DNA from: Streptomyces griseoluteus
GTDB taxonomy: Bacteria > Actinomycetota > Actinomycetes > Streptomycetales > Streptomycetaceae
DNA length: 64,000 nt
NCBI GenBank assembly: GCA_000717735.1
Contig: JOBE01000019.1
Coordinates: forward strand, 47,997 to 111,996
Direction: 5' to 3'
The stretch's first letter is position 1. Each line of letters opens with the position of its first letter. Under the pieces are notes generated by a model that was given only the letters and a program-made list of their open reading frames with translations, did no database searches and was not told the origin of the DNA. Positions 25,552-33,518 of this stretch are shown here, piece by piece. Position numbers and translations under genes: made by a program.

Positions 25552-25611
25552 GTCGTGACCGACGCGGCGGTCCGGTTCAGCGGGCCGCGCGTATCAGAGC
25601 CGTCAAGGGCT

Positions 25612-25785
25612 TCAGCACTGGCTGGTGCACTTGGTGGTCGGGCAGGCGGAGGCGGACACCAGGGTCGCCACGGCGGTGACGATGGCGCAGCTCCAGGTGG
25701 TACCGCCGTACACGTCCGCCTCGCCCATCTCGACGAGCTCGAACTCGTCGTAGCCGCCGAGGACGTCGGCCTGCATCTTCTCCAT
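25612..25785 (-). CDS. lanA2: Two-component lantibiotic beta precursor peptide
   Basis: A 57-residue precursor. ATG 25785 follows AAAAGGAGAAGACC, a near-perfect ribosome site. The acidic leader (residues 1-28, rich in Glu/Asp) ends in VYGG, a double-glycine site for a C39 peptidase. The 29-residue core begins TTWSCAIVTAVA and ends CPTTKCTSQC, with Cys at core positions 5, 20, 25 and 29 and many Ser/Thr. Haloduracin beta starts TTWPCATVG and ends CPTTKCTSQC, and lacticin 3147 A2 ends CPTTKCTRAC, so the C-terminal two-ring block is the conserved beta-peptide signature. In those systems the beta peptide forms pores once the alpha peptide has bound lipid II. A second internal GG at residues 10-11 is unlikely to be cut. 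Confidence 0.95.
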   Translation of the reverse strand: MEKMQADVLGGYDEFELVEMGEADVYGGTTWSCAIVTAVATLVSASACPTTKCTSQC

Positions 25786-25948
25786 GGTCTTCTCCTTTTC
25801 GATTTTCTCCCGACACGCGCCCGGATATCGTCCGGCGAAATACGGAACGCGTATCCCCCGTCTTCGGAGGACGCCTCCCAGTCTGTCCGCCCTCAATTCG
25901 CCGAACGCATAGACCTGACGCCCTTGCACGCACACGCTGAAATGCGCC
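25786..25948 (-). promoter_or_regulatory. Upstream region of the beta precursor gene
   Basis: About 160 bp, less GC-rich than its surroundings, lies between the terminator-like stem after the LanE gene and the lanA2 start. It must hold the lanA2 promoter if the stem terminates transcription. I could not pick a convincing -35/-10 pair. Confidence 0.45.
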
Positions 25949-25976
25949 GGGCCCCCACACATTCGCGTGGGGGCCC
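25949..25976 (-). terminator. Terminator after the LanE gene
   Basis: GGGCCCCCAC (25949-25958) and GTGGGGGCCC (25967-25976) pair perfectly over an 8-nt loop, 22 bp beyond the LanE stop. It separates the alpha-side/immunity transcript from the beta precursor gene. Confidence 0.8.
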
Positions 25977-25998
25977 ATTCGCGGGGTTCGTCGACCGA

Positions 25999-26736
25999 TC
26001 AGACATCCCGCCGCACAGTCATCCAATGTCCGAGTGCCACCGAGCCCACCGTCCACGCGGTGAGCACGCCCAGCCCGGACCACGCTCCCAGTACCTCGTC
26101 GCTCCCAGAGCCGCGCAGCACCAGGCCCCCGGCCACATCCGGCAGGAACCGTGCCACCTCCCCGACCCCCGGTATGTTGCTGAGGATCGTGGAGAGCATG
26201 AAGAACAGCGGAAGCAGAACGGACAGCGCCGCCGCCCCCGACCGCAGCAGCGTCGCCACTCCCATGGAGAACGCCACCAGCAGCATCGTGTAGAGCACCG
26301 CCCCCGCCACATGCCCCGCCGTGGCGAGTCCCGTCGGCGCCCGGTGCTCCCCGACGCCGCTCTGCACGATCAGGAAGGCCGGCACCACGCCCGCCACCGC
26401 CAGCCCCCCGCTGACCAGGCTGACAAGACCCACCTTGGCGTAGTAGAAGCGGGCCCGGTCGGGGACGGCCAGCAGACTGCTCCTGATCGACCCCGACGCG
26501 TACTCGCCCGTCACCGCGAGAATCCCCATGATCACCAGGACGATCATCCCGAGCGGTACGGCCGACAGGCCGAGCCCGATCGGGTCGAACCCGGGCGCCG
26601 TCAGCTGCCTTTCGCCGGGAACCAACCCGTAGACGAAGGCAAGGCCGATCATCAGGACGAGATAGACCGCGGAGGACCATTTCGGAGACCGCAGCGTCGT
26701 CAATTTGACCCATTCCGCGGCCACGGCGTGCTTCAT
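25999..26736 (-). CDS. lanE: LanE-type ABC-2 permease (self-immunity)
   Basis: A 245-residue ABC-2 family permease with about six hydrophobic segments (for example AVYLVLMIGLAFVYGLV, AVPLGMIVLVIMGILAV, SVLLPLFFMLSTILSNI) and the cytoplasmic EYASGSIRSSLLAVPDRARFY loop typical of BcrB/LanE permeases. Its ATG overlaps the stop of the ATPase gene (TGATG). Together they should form a LanFE exporter that removes the lantibiotic from the membrane of the producer. No second permease (LanG) or LanI lipoprotein is present next to it, so the permease would act as a homodimer. The 3' end is followed by a terminator stem. Confidence 0.85.
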   Translation of the reverse strand: MKHAVAAEWVKLTTLRSPKWSSAVYLVLMIGLAFVYGLVPGERQLTAPGFDPIGLGLSAVPLGMIVLVIMGILAVTGEYASGSIRSSLLAVPDRARFYYAKVGLVSLVSGGLAVAGVVPAFLIVQSGVGEHRAPTGLATAGHVAGAVLYTMLLVAFSMGVATLLRSGAAALSVLLPLFFMLSTILSNIPGVGEVARFLPDVAGGLVLRGSGSDEVLGAWSGLGVLTAWTVGSVALGHWMTVRRDV

Positions 26737-27650
26737 CAGAACCCTCCCGTCGAAGCCCGGTATTCAGCGTGTTCCTGCGTCAGCTTCATAAAGGCCTCCT
26801 CGAGCGAACCCGCGGAAGCGGTCAGCTCGAAAACCGCGATGTTCTCCGCGCTCGCGACGAGCCCGACCTTTTCAACGGACGCCCCGCTCACCGCCAGCGT
26901 CGCCGCGTCCTGCCGCACGGACTCGATGCCCCGCTCCCGCAGCGCCCGCCGCATCCCCTCCGGATCGGCCACCCGGGCCAGCACGGTCCTGTCCGAGTGC
27001 GCGGCGATGAACGCGTCCACGGGGGTGTCCGCGAGCAGCCGGCCCCGGGCCACGACCACCAGATGGTCGGCGGTCACCGCCATCTCGTTCATCAGGTGGG
27101 AGGAGACCAGCACCGTCCGCCCCTCCGCGGCCAGCCCCCGCATCAGCTCCCGGATCCACCGGACACCCTCGGGGTCGAGCCCGTTGACCGGCTCGTCGAA
27201 CAGCAACACCTCGGGGTCGCCGAGCAGCGCCGCCGCGACGCCGAGCCGCTGCCCCATGCCGAGGGAGAACCCGCGCACCCTCTGCCGGGCCACCGCGAGC
27301 AGGCCGACCCGGTCAAGGACCTCGTCGGCCCGGGTGGCGGGCAGGCCGTGCGAGGCGGCAAGCACCCGCAGGTGGTCCCGGGCACTGCGGCCCGGGTGCA
27401 CGGCCCTCGTGTCGAGCAGCGCTCCCACCCGGGTCAGCGGGCGCGCCAGGCTCCGGTAGGGGACGCCGAAGACGGTGGCCCGGCCGGCGGTGGGCTCGTC
27501 CAGACCGAGGATCACGCGCAGGGTGGTGGACTTGCCGGCGCCGTTGGGGCCGAGGAATCCGGTGACCCTCCCCGGCGTCACGGAGAACGACAGACCGTCC
27601 ACGGCGACCTTCGCGCCGTACCGTTTGGTGAGGTTCTCGACCTCGATCAT
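26736..27650 (-). CDS. lanF: LanF-type ABC transporter ATPase (self-immunity)
   Basis: A 304-residue ATPase of the bacitracin/lantibiotic-resistance type. Walker A GPNGAGKST (about residues 34-42), signature FSLGMGQRLGV, Walker B VLLFDEPVNGLDP and the H-loop SSHLMNEM are all intact. The variable C-terminal about 90 residues end with FMKLTQEHAEYR, as in BcrA-like proteins. ATG 27650 is given as the start because GAGAGG is 7 nt upstream; an adjacent GTG at 27653 is equally in frame. It lies 55 bp downstream of the alpha-side LanT gene and is coupled to the permease gene, which supports an immunity role. Confidence 0.88.
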   Translation of the reverse strand: MIEVENLTKRYGAKVAVDGLSFSVTPGRVTGFLGPNGAGKSTTLRVILGLDEPTAGRATVFGVPYRSLARPLTRVGALLDTRAVHPGRSARDHLRVLAASHGLPATRADEVLDRVGLLAVARQRVRGFSLGMGQRLGVAAALLGDPEVLLFDEPVNGLDPEGVRWIRELMRGLAAEGRTVLVSSHLMNEMAVTADHLVVVARGRLLADTPVDAFIAAHSDRTVLARVADPEGMRRALRERGIESVRQDAATLAVSGASVEKVGLVASAENIAVFELTASAGSLEEAFMKLTQEHAEYRASTGGF

Positions 27651-27705
27651 CACAGCACCTCTCGTCCATGAACAGTCGTGACCGGACGGCCCTGCCCGTC
27701 CGCCC

Positions 27706-29847
27706 TCATACGGCCCCCGCCACCGGCTCCGCGTACAGCCCCGCGTACACCCCGCCCAGGGCCAGCAACTCCTCGTGCGTCCCCCGCTCCACGATCCGGC
27801 CGCGGTCCAGGACGTGGATCAGGTCCGCGTCCTGGATCGTCGCCAGCCGGTGCGCGATGACGATCTGCGTGGCGCCGGTCTCCGCGATGATCCGGGAGAC
27901 CCGCCGCTCGTTGGCGGTGTCCAGCGAGGCGGTCGCCTCGTCCAGGACGATGACCCGCGGTCGTTGCAGCAGTGTCCGCACGATGGCCAGCCGCTGCCGC
28001 TGCCCGCCGGAGAAGTTGGAGCCCATCTCGGACACCAGGGTCCGCAGCCCCATCGGCAGTTCCTCGACGAAGTCGAGGATCCCCACGGCCGCGCAGTACT
28101 CCCGGACCGTGGCCTCGTCGATGTCCTGGCCCAGGGTCAGGTTCTCGAGGATGGTCCGGTTGTGCAGGTGCACCTCCTGCGGGACGTACCCGATCTGCCC
28201 GCGCAGGAAGTCGGTCCGGTACGCGCTCATGGGGCGGCCGCAGAACTCCACCGCCCCTCCGGTCGGCTGGTGGAGTCCGCAGACGACGCGCCCGACGGTG
28301 GACTTGCCCGAACCCGACGCCCCGACGAACGCCACCTTCGCGCCTGCCGGGATCTCCAGCGACACGTCCTCCAGCACCGGTCTGCTGTGCCGGGTGTAGC
28401 GGAACGACACCTCCCTCAGCCGTATCGAGGTGTCGTGGAGTTCCGTGAGGGGCCCGCCCTCCGGCTCGCTCTCGTGCGCCGTGATGTCGCTCAGCCGGCT
28501 CACGTAGCGGGAGGTCTCGGTGATCTCCGTCAGCATCTGGAAGACGGAGGTGCTCAGGGCGAAGAAGGTGCCTGCCACGGCCTGCACGGCGATGGCCGAG
28601 CCGATGGTCACCGTCCCCCGCGACACGAAGTGCAGGCCGGCGAGGAGCAGCGCCAGCGGGCCGAACATCTGCGTGGTGGCGGCGATTCCGGAGATCCAGC
28701 CCTGCTGGATCCGCATCCGGGTGCGCATCGCGTCCAGCGAGGCGCCGTAGGTCGCCTCCCATTCGTCGGCGAACCGGCCGGCGTAGCCGCCCATCTTGAT
28801 GGTGGGGACGGACACGATGGCGTCGAGCTGCGTGGACTGGGAGCGGGAGAGCAGTGCGAGCTCGGTGTCCGTCACCTCCTTCACCCGGTGCCGGCTCAGC
28901 CACAGGAAGGTGCCGTTCAGCAGGAACAGCGCGAGTGCCAGCAAGCCGATGCGCCACTCGGTGACGAACAGGTAGACGCCGATGCAGGCCAGGGTCCCCA
29001 CGTCCAGGACCCCCTGGGCGATCCGCGAGGAGAGCAGGTCCCGGACGCTGTTGACGGTGTTCAGGCGGAACAGCAGCTCGCCGGGCTGCCGGGTGGCGAA
29101 GAACTTGAACGGCAGGGAGAGCAGTCTCCTGAAGACATGGCTCATCAGGTGATGGCCCGTCACGGCGATGAGCCCCGCGAGCGCGGCGGTGCGCAGCATC
29201 CACAGCAGCAGGTAGCCGATCGCGGCCCCCGCCACCGCCCCCGCGATCAGCCCCGTCTGGGACAGGTCGCTCCAGGCGTCGTCCCGGTCGACGGCCCACT
29301 TCGTCAGCGCCGGTATGCCCAGCACCGCCGCGTAGGAGCCCAGCGACAGCAGGGCGACCAGGGCGATCCGGCGGCCTGCCCGGGCAGGGACCAGCGGCAG
29401 CGACCGCCAGTGCCGGAAGGCGGGGAGGGACTGCCGGACGAAGTCCGGGCCGGGGGAGGCCGCGATCACCACCTGGGAGAAGCCGGCCTCCAGCTCGTCG
29501 CGGGTGAGGCGCTTGCGGCCCACGGCCGGGTCCATCACCCAGGCCGTCGTGCCGTCGAAGCGCTCCAGTACCAGGAAGTGGTAGTCCTCCCAGAAGAGGA
29601 TCACGGGCTCGGTGAAGCCCCGCAGGGCCTCCACGCTCCGGGCCCGGAACGCCTTGACCTCCATGCCGCGCGAGCGCAGGAAGTCCGCGAGCTGCTTGGC
29701 GCCGAGACCGTCCCGGCCGGCCTCCAGGTCCTCCCGTACGGTGCGGAAGTCCTCGGTGCGGCCGTGGTACCCCATCACCGCGACGCAGCAGCACAGCCCG
29801 CACTCCGTCTGGGTGACCTGGGTGACGGAGGGAACCCGGAGGCCCAT
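27706..29847 (-). CDS. lanT2: Peptidase-containing ABC exporter LanT (alpha-peptide side)
   Basis: A 713-residue leader peptidase/exporter. The C39 domain carries Cys16 (QTECGLCC), His90 (YHFLVLE) and Asp106 (VMDPAVG). The membrane domain and ATPase follow with GASGSGKST, FSGGQRQRLAI, VIVLDEATASLD and IVIAHRLAT. Its ATG overlaps the stop of the alpha-side lanM (TGATG). It is strongly similar along its whole length to the LanT at 23215-25419, which indicates duplication of an ancestral exporter. Having one exporter per peptide differs from haloduracin and lacticin 3147, where a single LanT serves both. Confidence 0.94.
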   Translation of the reverse strand: MGLRVPSVTQVTQTECGLCCCVAVMGYHGRTEDFRTVREDLEAGRDGLGAKQLADFLRSRGMEVKAFRARSVEALRGFTEPVILFWEDYHFLVLERFDGTTAWVMDPAVGRKRLTRDELEAGFSQVVIAASPGPDFVRQSLPAFRHWRSLPLVPARAGRRIALVALLSLGSYAAVLGIPALTKWAVDRDDAWSDLSQTGLIAGAVAGAAIGYLLLWMLRTAALAGLIAVTGHHLMSHVFRRLLSLPFKFFATRQPGELLFRLNTVNSVRDLLSSRIAQGVLDVGTLACIGVYLFVTEWRIGLLALALFLLNGTFLWLSRHRVKEVTDTELALLSRSQSTQLDAIVSVPTIKMGGYAGRFADEWEATYGASLDAMRTRMRIQQGWISGIAATTQMFGPLALLLAGLHFVSRGTVTIGSAIAVQAVAGTFFALSTSVFQMLTEITETSRYVSRLSDITAHESEPEGGPLTELHDTSIRLREVSFRYTRHSRPVLEDVSLEIPAGAKVAFVGASGSGKSTVGRVVCGLHQPTGGAVEFCGRPMSAYRTDFLRGQIGYVPQEVHLHNRTILENLTLGQDIDEATVREYCAAVGILDFVEELPMGLRTLVSEMGSNFSGGQRQRLAIVRTLLQRPRVIVLDEATASLDTANERRVSRIIAETGATQIVIAHRLATIQDADLIHVLDRGRIVERGTHEELLALGGVYAGLYAEPVAGAV

Positions 29848-32810
29848 CAGAGGGCCCCGTGCCAGATCGGTGACACCCGGGGCCGCGCGTCGTCGAGGCG
29901 GCCGAGGAGGTGCAGCAGCACACCCGAGGAGCCCACCATGGCGCTGTCGGTGTGCGCGTAGCGGGAGCCGGTGTCGGCGAGCTTCTCCGCGACCACGTCA
30001 GGACCCAGTCGGCGCGCCTCGACGGCGGCGGCCCGCTCCAGCAGCTTCCGGTCGTCGCCGGCGATCCGGCGGACCACGTCGATGTTGCCGAGGTCGCCGT
30101 GACACCAGGTGAGGTTGCGTCCGAAGCCCTGCCGGAAGGTGTTGTCCAGGGCCGCCTCCAGGCGCTCGGCGGTCCGTTCGTCCGCTGTCCGGGCGGTCAC
30201 GGCGGACAGCGCCATGGCGATGCCGGCGGCGCCGTGGCACCAGCCGGTGGAGAACCGGCCAGGGAAGGCGGAGTTGGTGGACCAGTTCCGCTCCTGGGGC
30301 ACGTAGAAGGACTCCAGACGGTCCGTCAGGACGCCGATGGCGGCGTCGACGCGGTGTCCGGTGTGGTGATCGGTGTGGTGACCTGTGTGGTCGGGCAGCG
30401 TGGCGAGGGCGTGCAGGACTCCCGCGACGCCGTGCGCGAAGCCCGACTGCTCCCACCAGGAGCCCGACGGCTCCTCCACATGGCGCAGCAGCCGGCCGGT
30501 GAGCCCGTCCAGGGCCTTGAGGCTGTGGTCGCCGCCGATCGAGGCGATCATCGTGGCGATGCCGGAGATCCCGGAGATCACCTCCGGGGTGTTCTCGGGG
30601 CCGAGCTGCTCCACGACCAGCGGCACGGCGTCCTGTGCCGCCTTGACCCAGCCCGGCTCCCGCAGGATTCGCCCGGCCTCGCACAGGGCGAACAGCAGGC
30701 CGGTGGTTCCGGTGTAGGCGCCGGCACCGCTCTGCCGGATGCTGCGCAGCTCGTAGACGCCGTCGGTGAGGATGCCGGCGCTGCGCTCGAAGACCTGGCG
30801 TGCCACCCGCTCGTAGCGTTCGTCGCCGAAGTGGGCCGCGGCCGCGGCCAGGGCAAGGGCGGGGCCGGTGCGTCCGGTGTACAGGTCGTACCCCAGCACG
30901 CCGGAGGGCCAGGGCCGGGCGGCCTGCGCGGAGGCGAGCGGGCCGATCCAGGTGGCGGGAAGATGACCGTACTGGTCGGGGAGGCTGCCCGCGGTCAGGG
31001 CGTCGGCCAGCGACCGGGCGAGCCGTTCCAGGCCGGTGCGCTCTCCGGTGGAGGCCTGTCCGTTCCAGGCGGTGCCGCCGGAGAGGTGGTTGTCGGGGAA
31101 GCGGGAGCAGAAGGCCGAGTGGAGCAGCCGCAGCTGCCGCCGCACCGCCTGCTCGTCGAGCGCCCCGGCTTTGGCCAGCGCCCGGGAGAGGGGTGTGCGG
31201 TCGAGCCGTACGCCGGTGTCCTCGCCGTCGCAGTCGTGGACGGTGGTGCCGGTGGCGGGCACGGTGAAGTAGGGGACGTCGCGTTCGGCCATCTGCCGCA
31301 GCTCCGAGCCGACCAGCCTGCGGTCGGAGAACCGGGAGGGGATGGCGATCCTGTGGAGCAGGGCCTGGGCGAGCGCCGGGTCGGCCATCGCTGCGGCGGA
31401 GGCCGCCATCCGCAGGATCTGCGCGTACTGCGACGTCGGGTTGTGGATGTAGCGGAGGCGCATGGCCGGAGCGAGCTCCTCAAGGAGGGTGGTCCACCAG
31501 GAGGGCCGGCGCATCACCGCCTCGCAGACCTGCCGGAACCCGTCGGCCATCTGTCCGGCGAGCCCGTGGATCTCCTGTTCGGTGCTCTCCCGGACCACGG
31601 TGGAGCGCTGCTCGGACGGGCGGGCCTGGAGGTGCACCCGGATCCGGTCGGTGAAGGGGTGCTCGAAGACCATGGTCTTGAAGGGGGAGACGCCCTGGTT
31701 GTCGCCGCCGAGGAAACCGAGGTCGACGTAGCCGGAGTCCTCGTTCTTGCCGGCCAGGACCAACGGGAGGATCCCGATGCCGTAGACGCTGCGGCCGATC
31801 TCGTCGTACGCGTTGCCCTCGGCCTCCGGGGTGGGGCCGGCGTGCACCCGGGAGGGGTGCAGCAGCGTCTCGAGATCGATGGCCACCGGGCCCAGGCGGG
31901 TGGGCAGGATGTTCTCGAAGTGCATGTCCCGCGCGTCCAGCAGGTAGAACACGGCGGCCAGTTGGCCGCAGGCCCGCATGAACGGCACGCTGAGTCCGCC
32001 GATGTCCTCCTGCTCGACGTACTCGACGTACCCGTACCCGTCGCGCACCAGGGTGCGGGCGGCGGGCAGTGCGCAGTCGGCCTCCGCGTTGACGCGCTCG
32101 ACGACGGTCTCGAAGGCCGCCTCGCAGGAGACGTCCCGGGGCTTGTAGACCAGGCGGGCCCCCGAGGCGAACGCCAGGATGCTCACCGCCCTGCCGTGGG
32201 CGTGCGAGTCGCCGTCGGCCCCGCCGATGGACAGCAGCGGGTCGCCGGGGGCGATGCCGGAGAACCGGAAGACCTCGTCCCGGTCGGCGTGGAGGCGCCG
32301 GACCAGTTCGCGCGCGGCCTCACGGGCGTTGCGCACCACATGGCCGGCCGCGGAGCGGAGCACCGGGAACGGTTCCAGGGCGTCGCTCCACGCCCGGGCG
32401 ACGAAGTCCTGGTAGCGCTCGTGCGGGGCCGCCCCCCGCAGCAGCCCTTCGGTGGAGGCCTTGTTGACCGCGGCGACCAAGGTACGGGTCGCCACGTCGC
32501 GGAGCCGGGCCTCGGCCCGGCCGAGTACCTGGAGCGTGAAGGCGTCCAGGTCGGCGACGGCCTCCGTGAGGTCCTCGGGGAGGAGCCTGTCGGCCGCCGG
32601 CAGTGCCAGCCGCCGGATCACGCGCTGGAACGGATACTCCTCCGGCTCCAGCGACCAGGCGAGTGCGGCCGGAGAGGGGGCCTCTGGAGCGACGTCGGAC
32701 GGAGCCGAGAGCTTGACGTGGACGGCGGGCGCGAAAGCGGCGAGGGGCTCGATGGTTTCGCGGATTTCGACGCTGTCGAGTTCTGGGTAAAGATTCGCGG
32801 GCGAGATCAA
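29847..32810 (-). CDS. lanM2: Class II lanthipeptide synthetase LanM (alpha-peptide side)
   Basis: A 987-residue LanM starting at TTG 32810 (LISPANLYPE), with GGGAGCCGG upstream; longer in-frame readings run back through the precursor gene and the hairpin and are rejected. Dehydratase motifs: RLVYKPRDV with Lys223, RDMHFENIL with His297 and Asn300, AIDLETLL with Asp312. LanC-like zinc site: Cys858 (TGWCHGAAG), Cys903 and His904 (LTWCHGDLG). All key residues are intact. It lies directly after the alpha precursor gene, separated by a strong hairpin, so it most likely modifies the alpha peptide. It is diverged from the other LanM, as expected if each enzyme is specific for one peptide. Confidence 0.94.
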   Translation of the reverse strand: MISPANLYPELDSVEIRETIEPLAAFAPAVHVKLSAPSDVAPEAPSPAALAWSLEPEEYPFQRVIRRLALPAADRLLPEDLTEAVADLDAFTLQVLGRAEARLRDVATRTLVAAVNKASTEGLLRGAAPHERYQDFVARAWSDALEPFPVLRSAAGHVVRNAREAARELVRRLHADRDEVFRFSGIAPGDPLLSIGGADGDSHAHGRAVSILAFASGARLVYKPRDVSCEAAFETVVERVNAEADCALPAARTLVRDGYGYVEYVEQEDIGGLSVPFMRACGQLAAVFYLLDARDMHFENILPTRLGPVAIDLETLLHPSRVHAGPTPEAEGNAYDEIGRSVYGIGILPLVLAGKNEDSGYVDLGFLGGDNQGVSPFKTMVFEHPFTDRIRVHLQARPSEQRSTVVRESTEQEIHGLAGQMADGFRQVCEAVMRRPSWWTTLLEELAPAMRLRYIHNPTSQYAQILRMAASAAAMADPALAQALLHRIAIPSRFSDRRLVGSELRQMAERDVPYFTVPATGTTVHDCDGEDTGVRLDRTPLSRALAKAGALDEQAVRRQLRLLHSAFCSRFPDNHLSGGTAWNGQASTGERTGLERLARSLADALTAGSLPDQYGHLPATWIGPLASAQAARPWPSGVLGYDLYTGRTGPALALAAAAAHFGDERYERVARQVFERSAGILTDGVYELRSIRQSGAGAYTGTTGLLFALCEAGRILREPGWVKAAQDAVPLVVEQLGPENTPEVISGISGIATMIASIGGDHSLKALDGLTGRLLRHVEEPSGSWWEQSGFAHGVAGVLHALATLPDHTGHHTDHHTGHRVDAAIGVLTDRLESFYVPQERNWSTNSAFPGRFSTGWCHGAAGIAMALSAVTARTADERTAERLEAALDNTFRQGFGRNLTWCHGDLGNIDVVRRIAGDDRKLLERAAAVEARRLGPDVVAEKLADTGSRYAHTDSAMVGSSGVLLHLLGRLDDARPRVSPIWHGAL

Positions 32811-32854
32811 TGCTCCGGCTCCCTGCGCGGACGATGATAGATTGCCACGTTGCG

Positions 32855-32891
32855 CCGGGGGCGGGGAGCATGAGCCGCTCCCCGCCCCCGG
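32855..32891 (-). terminator. Hairpin between the alpha precursor gene and its lanM (attenuator)
   Basis: Perfect 15-nt arms CCGGGGGCGGGGAGC (32855-32869) and GCTCCCCGCCCCCGG (32877-32891) enclose a 7-nt loop, 21 bp after the lanA1 stop. No T-tract follows. It should stop most transcripts after the precursor gene and stabilise its message, with read-through feeding lanM and lanT. Confidence 0.85.
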
Positions 32892-32911
32892 TCCGTGCCC
32901 AGCTTTCGGGC

Positions 32912-33082
32912 TCAGTTGCAGTTGGGCTGGCACTCCTTGGTCAGCGTGCACCAGCCGCCCTGGTTGCCGAGGAAGTCGGAAAGCGAGAACGTGTTGGTCG
33001 AGCACGCGCCGTAGGCGACGCCGTCGAAGTCCTGCTCCGCGATCTCCTCGATGAGCGAGATGTCACCGTCGAAGTTGTTCAT
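32912..33082 (-). CDS. lanA1: Two-component lantibiotic alpha precursor peptide
   Basis: A 56-residue precursor starting at ATG 33082. The leader is short (26 residues, acidic, MNNFDGDISL start) and ends VAYGA, a GA-type site for a C39 peptidase. The 30-residue core starts CSTNTFSLSDFLGNQG and then reads GWCTLTKECQPNC plus Asn. Lacticin 3147 A1 has the same length and starts CSTNTFSLSDYWGNNG, followed by CTLTHEC, so the two align without gaps. CTLTxEC is the lipid II-binding ring motif of mersacidin and of alpha peptides. Cys lie at core positions 1, 19, 25 and 29, with Thr20 and Thr22 as the expected ring partners of Cys25 and Cys29. The gene heads the minus-strand lantibiotic run, and no longer ORF predicts it well. 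Confidence 0.96.
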   Translation of the reverse strand: MNNFDGDISLIEEIAEQDFDGVAYGACSTNTFSLSDFLGNQGGWCTLTKECQPNCN

Positions 33083-33518
33083 GTGAATTCACATCCAATC
33101 CGGCCGCATATATCCGATAGGCCATTCTGCGGAAAACCTTCGGCCCATGGCTCGTCGCCCGGCTGAGCGACGTTGGAAAGCTATGCGCGCCGATAGCCAG
33201 TCCACAACCCACCGGTTGCAGGCCGGCTCACTGAAATGTGTTTCCTGAGATGCTGCGGGAACCCCCGGTGGCGCCGCTGACCTGCGGCTTCGATGTCACA
33301 TGGCCGAATCCTGCCAGGGTGCTGGCAACTTGGTGCAGTTCATTTCCCAGCGGATTCGTGCGCGGTCGTATGCGCGACCGGATGCACTGGATATGCGCGG
33401 CGAATAGGGGGCCGAATGCGATCGGCCAATTTCCGCTCGCAATAGTTTCCTAGCCGGAGCGGCGCTCCTCGCGCAGGGGATCGCGGGCAGCCCGCTGCGC
33501 CCCTTCGCCGTCCCGAGG
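33083..33518. other. Intergenic region upstream of the alpha precursor gene
   Basis: 436 bp without a gene, between the PucR-type gene stop and lanA1. It is distinctly poorer in GC than the rest of the window (for example GCATATATCCGATAGGCC and CAATTTCCGCTCGCAATAG), as expected for the promoter region of a strongly expressed precursor gene. A short GCGGGC-1nt-GCCCGC palindrome at 33483-33495 may end the pucR-type transcript. Confidence 0.6.
33178..33207 (-). promoter_or_regulatory. Candidate promoter of the alpha precursor gene
   Basis: On the minus strand TTGTGG (33207-33202) and TAGCTT (33183-33178) are 18 bp apart, which would give an mRNA start near 33171 and a leader of about 90 nt. It is the best -35/-10 match in the gap but is inferred by eye only. 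Confidence 0.35.

Noticed and set aside
25438..27459. 673-residue plus-strand frame across lanA2, LanE and LanF
   Set aside because: Antisense to three supported genes and rich in Arg/Pro/His without any domain.
29910..32837. 975-residue plus-strand frame opposite the alpha-side LanM
   Set aside because: Antisense shadow; LanM shows all catalytic residues in the opposite frame.
32811..33005. Longer N-terminus for the alpha-side LanM starting upstream of 32810
   Set aside because: It would run through the hairpin and the lanA1 coding region and has no LanM similarity; the TTG at 32810 has a proper ribosome site.
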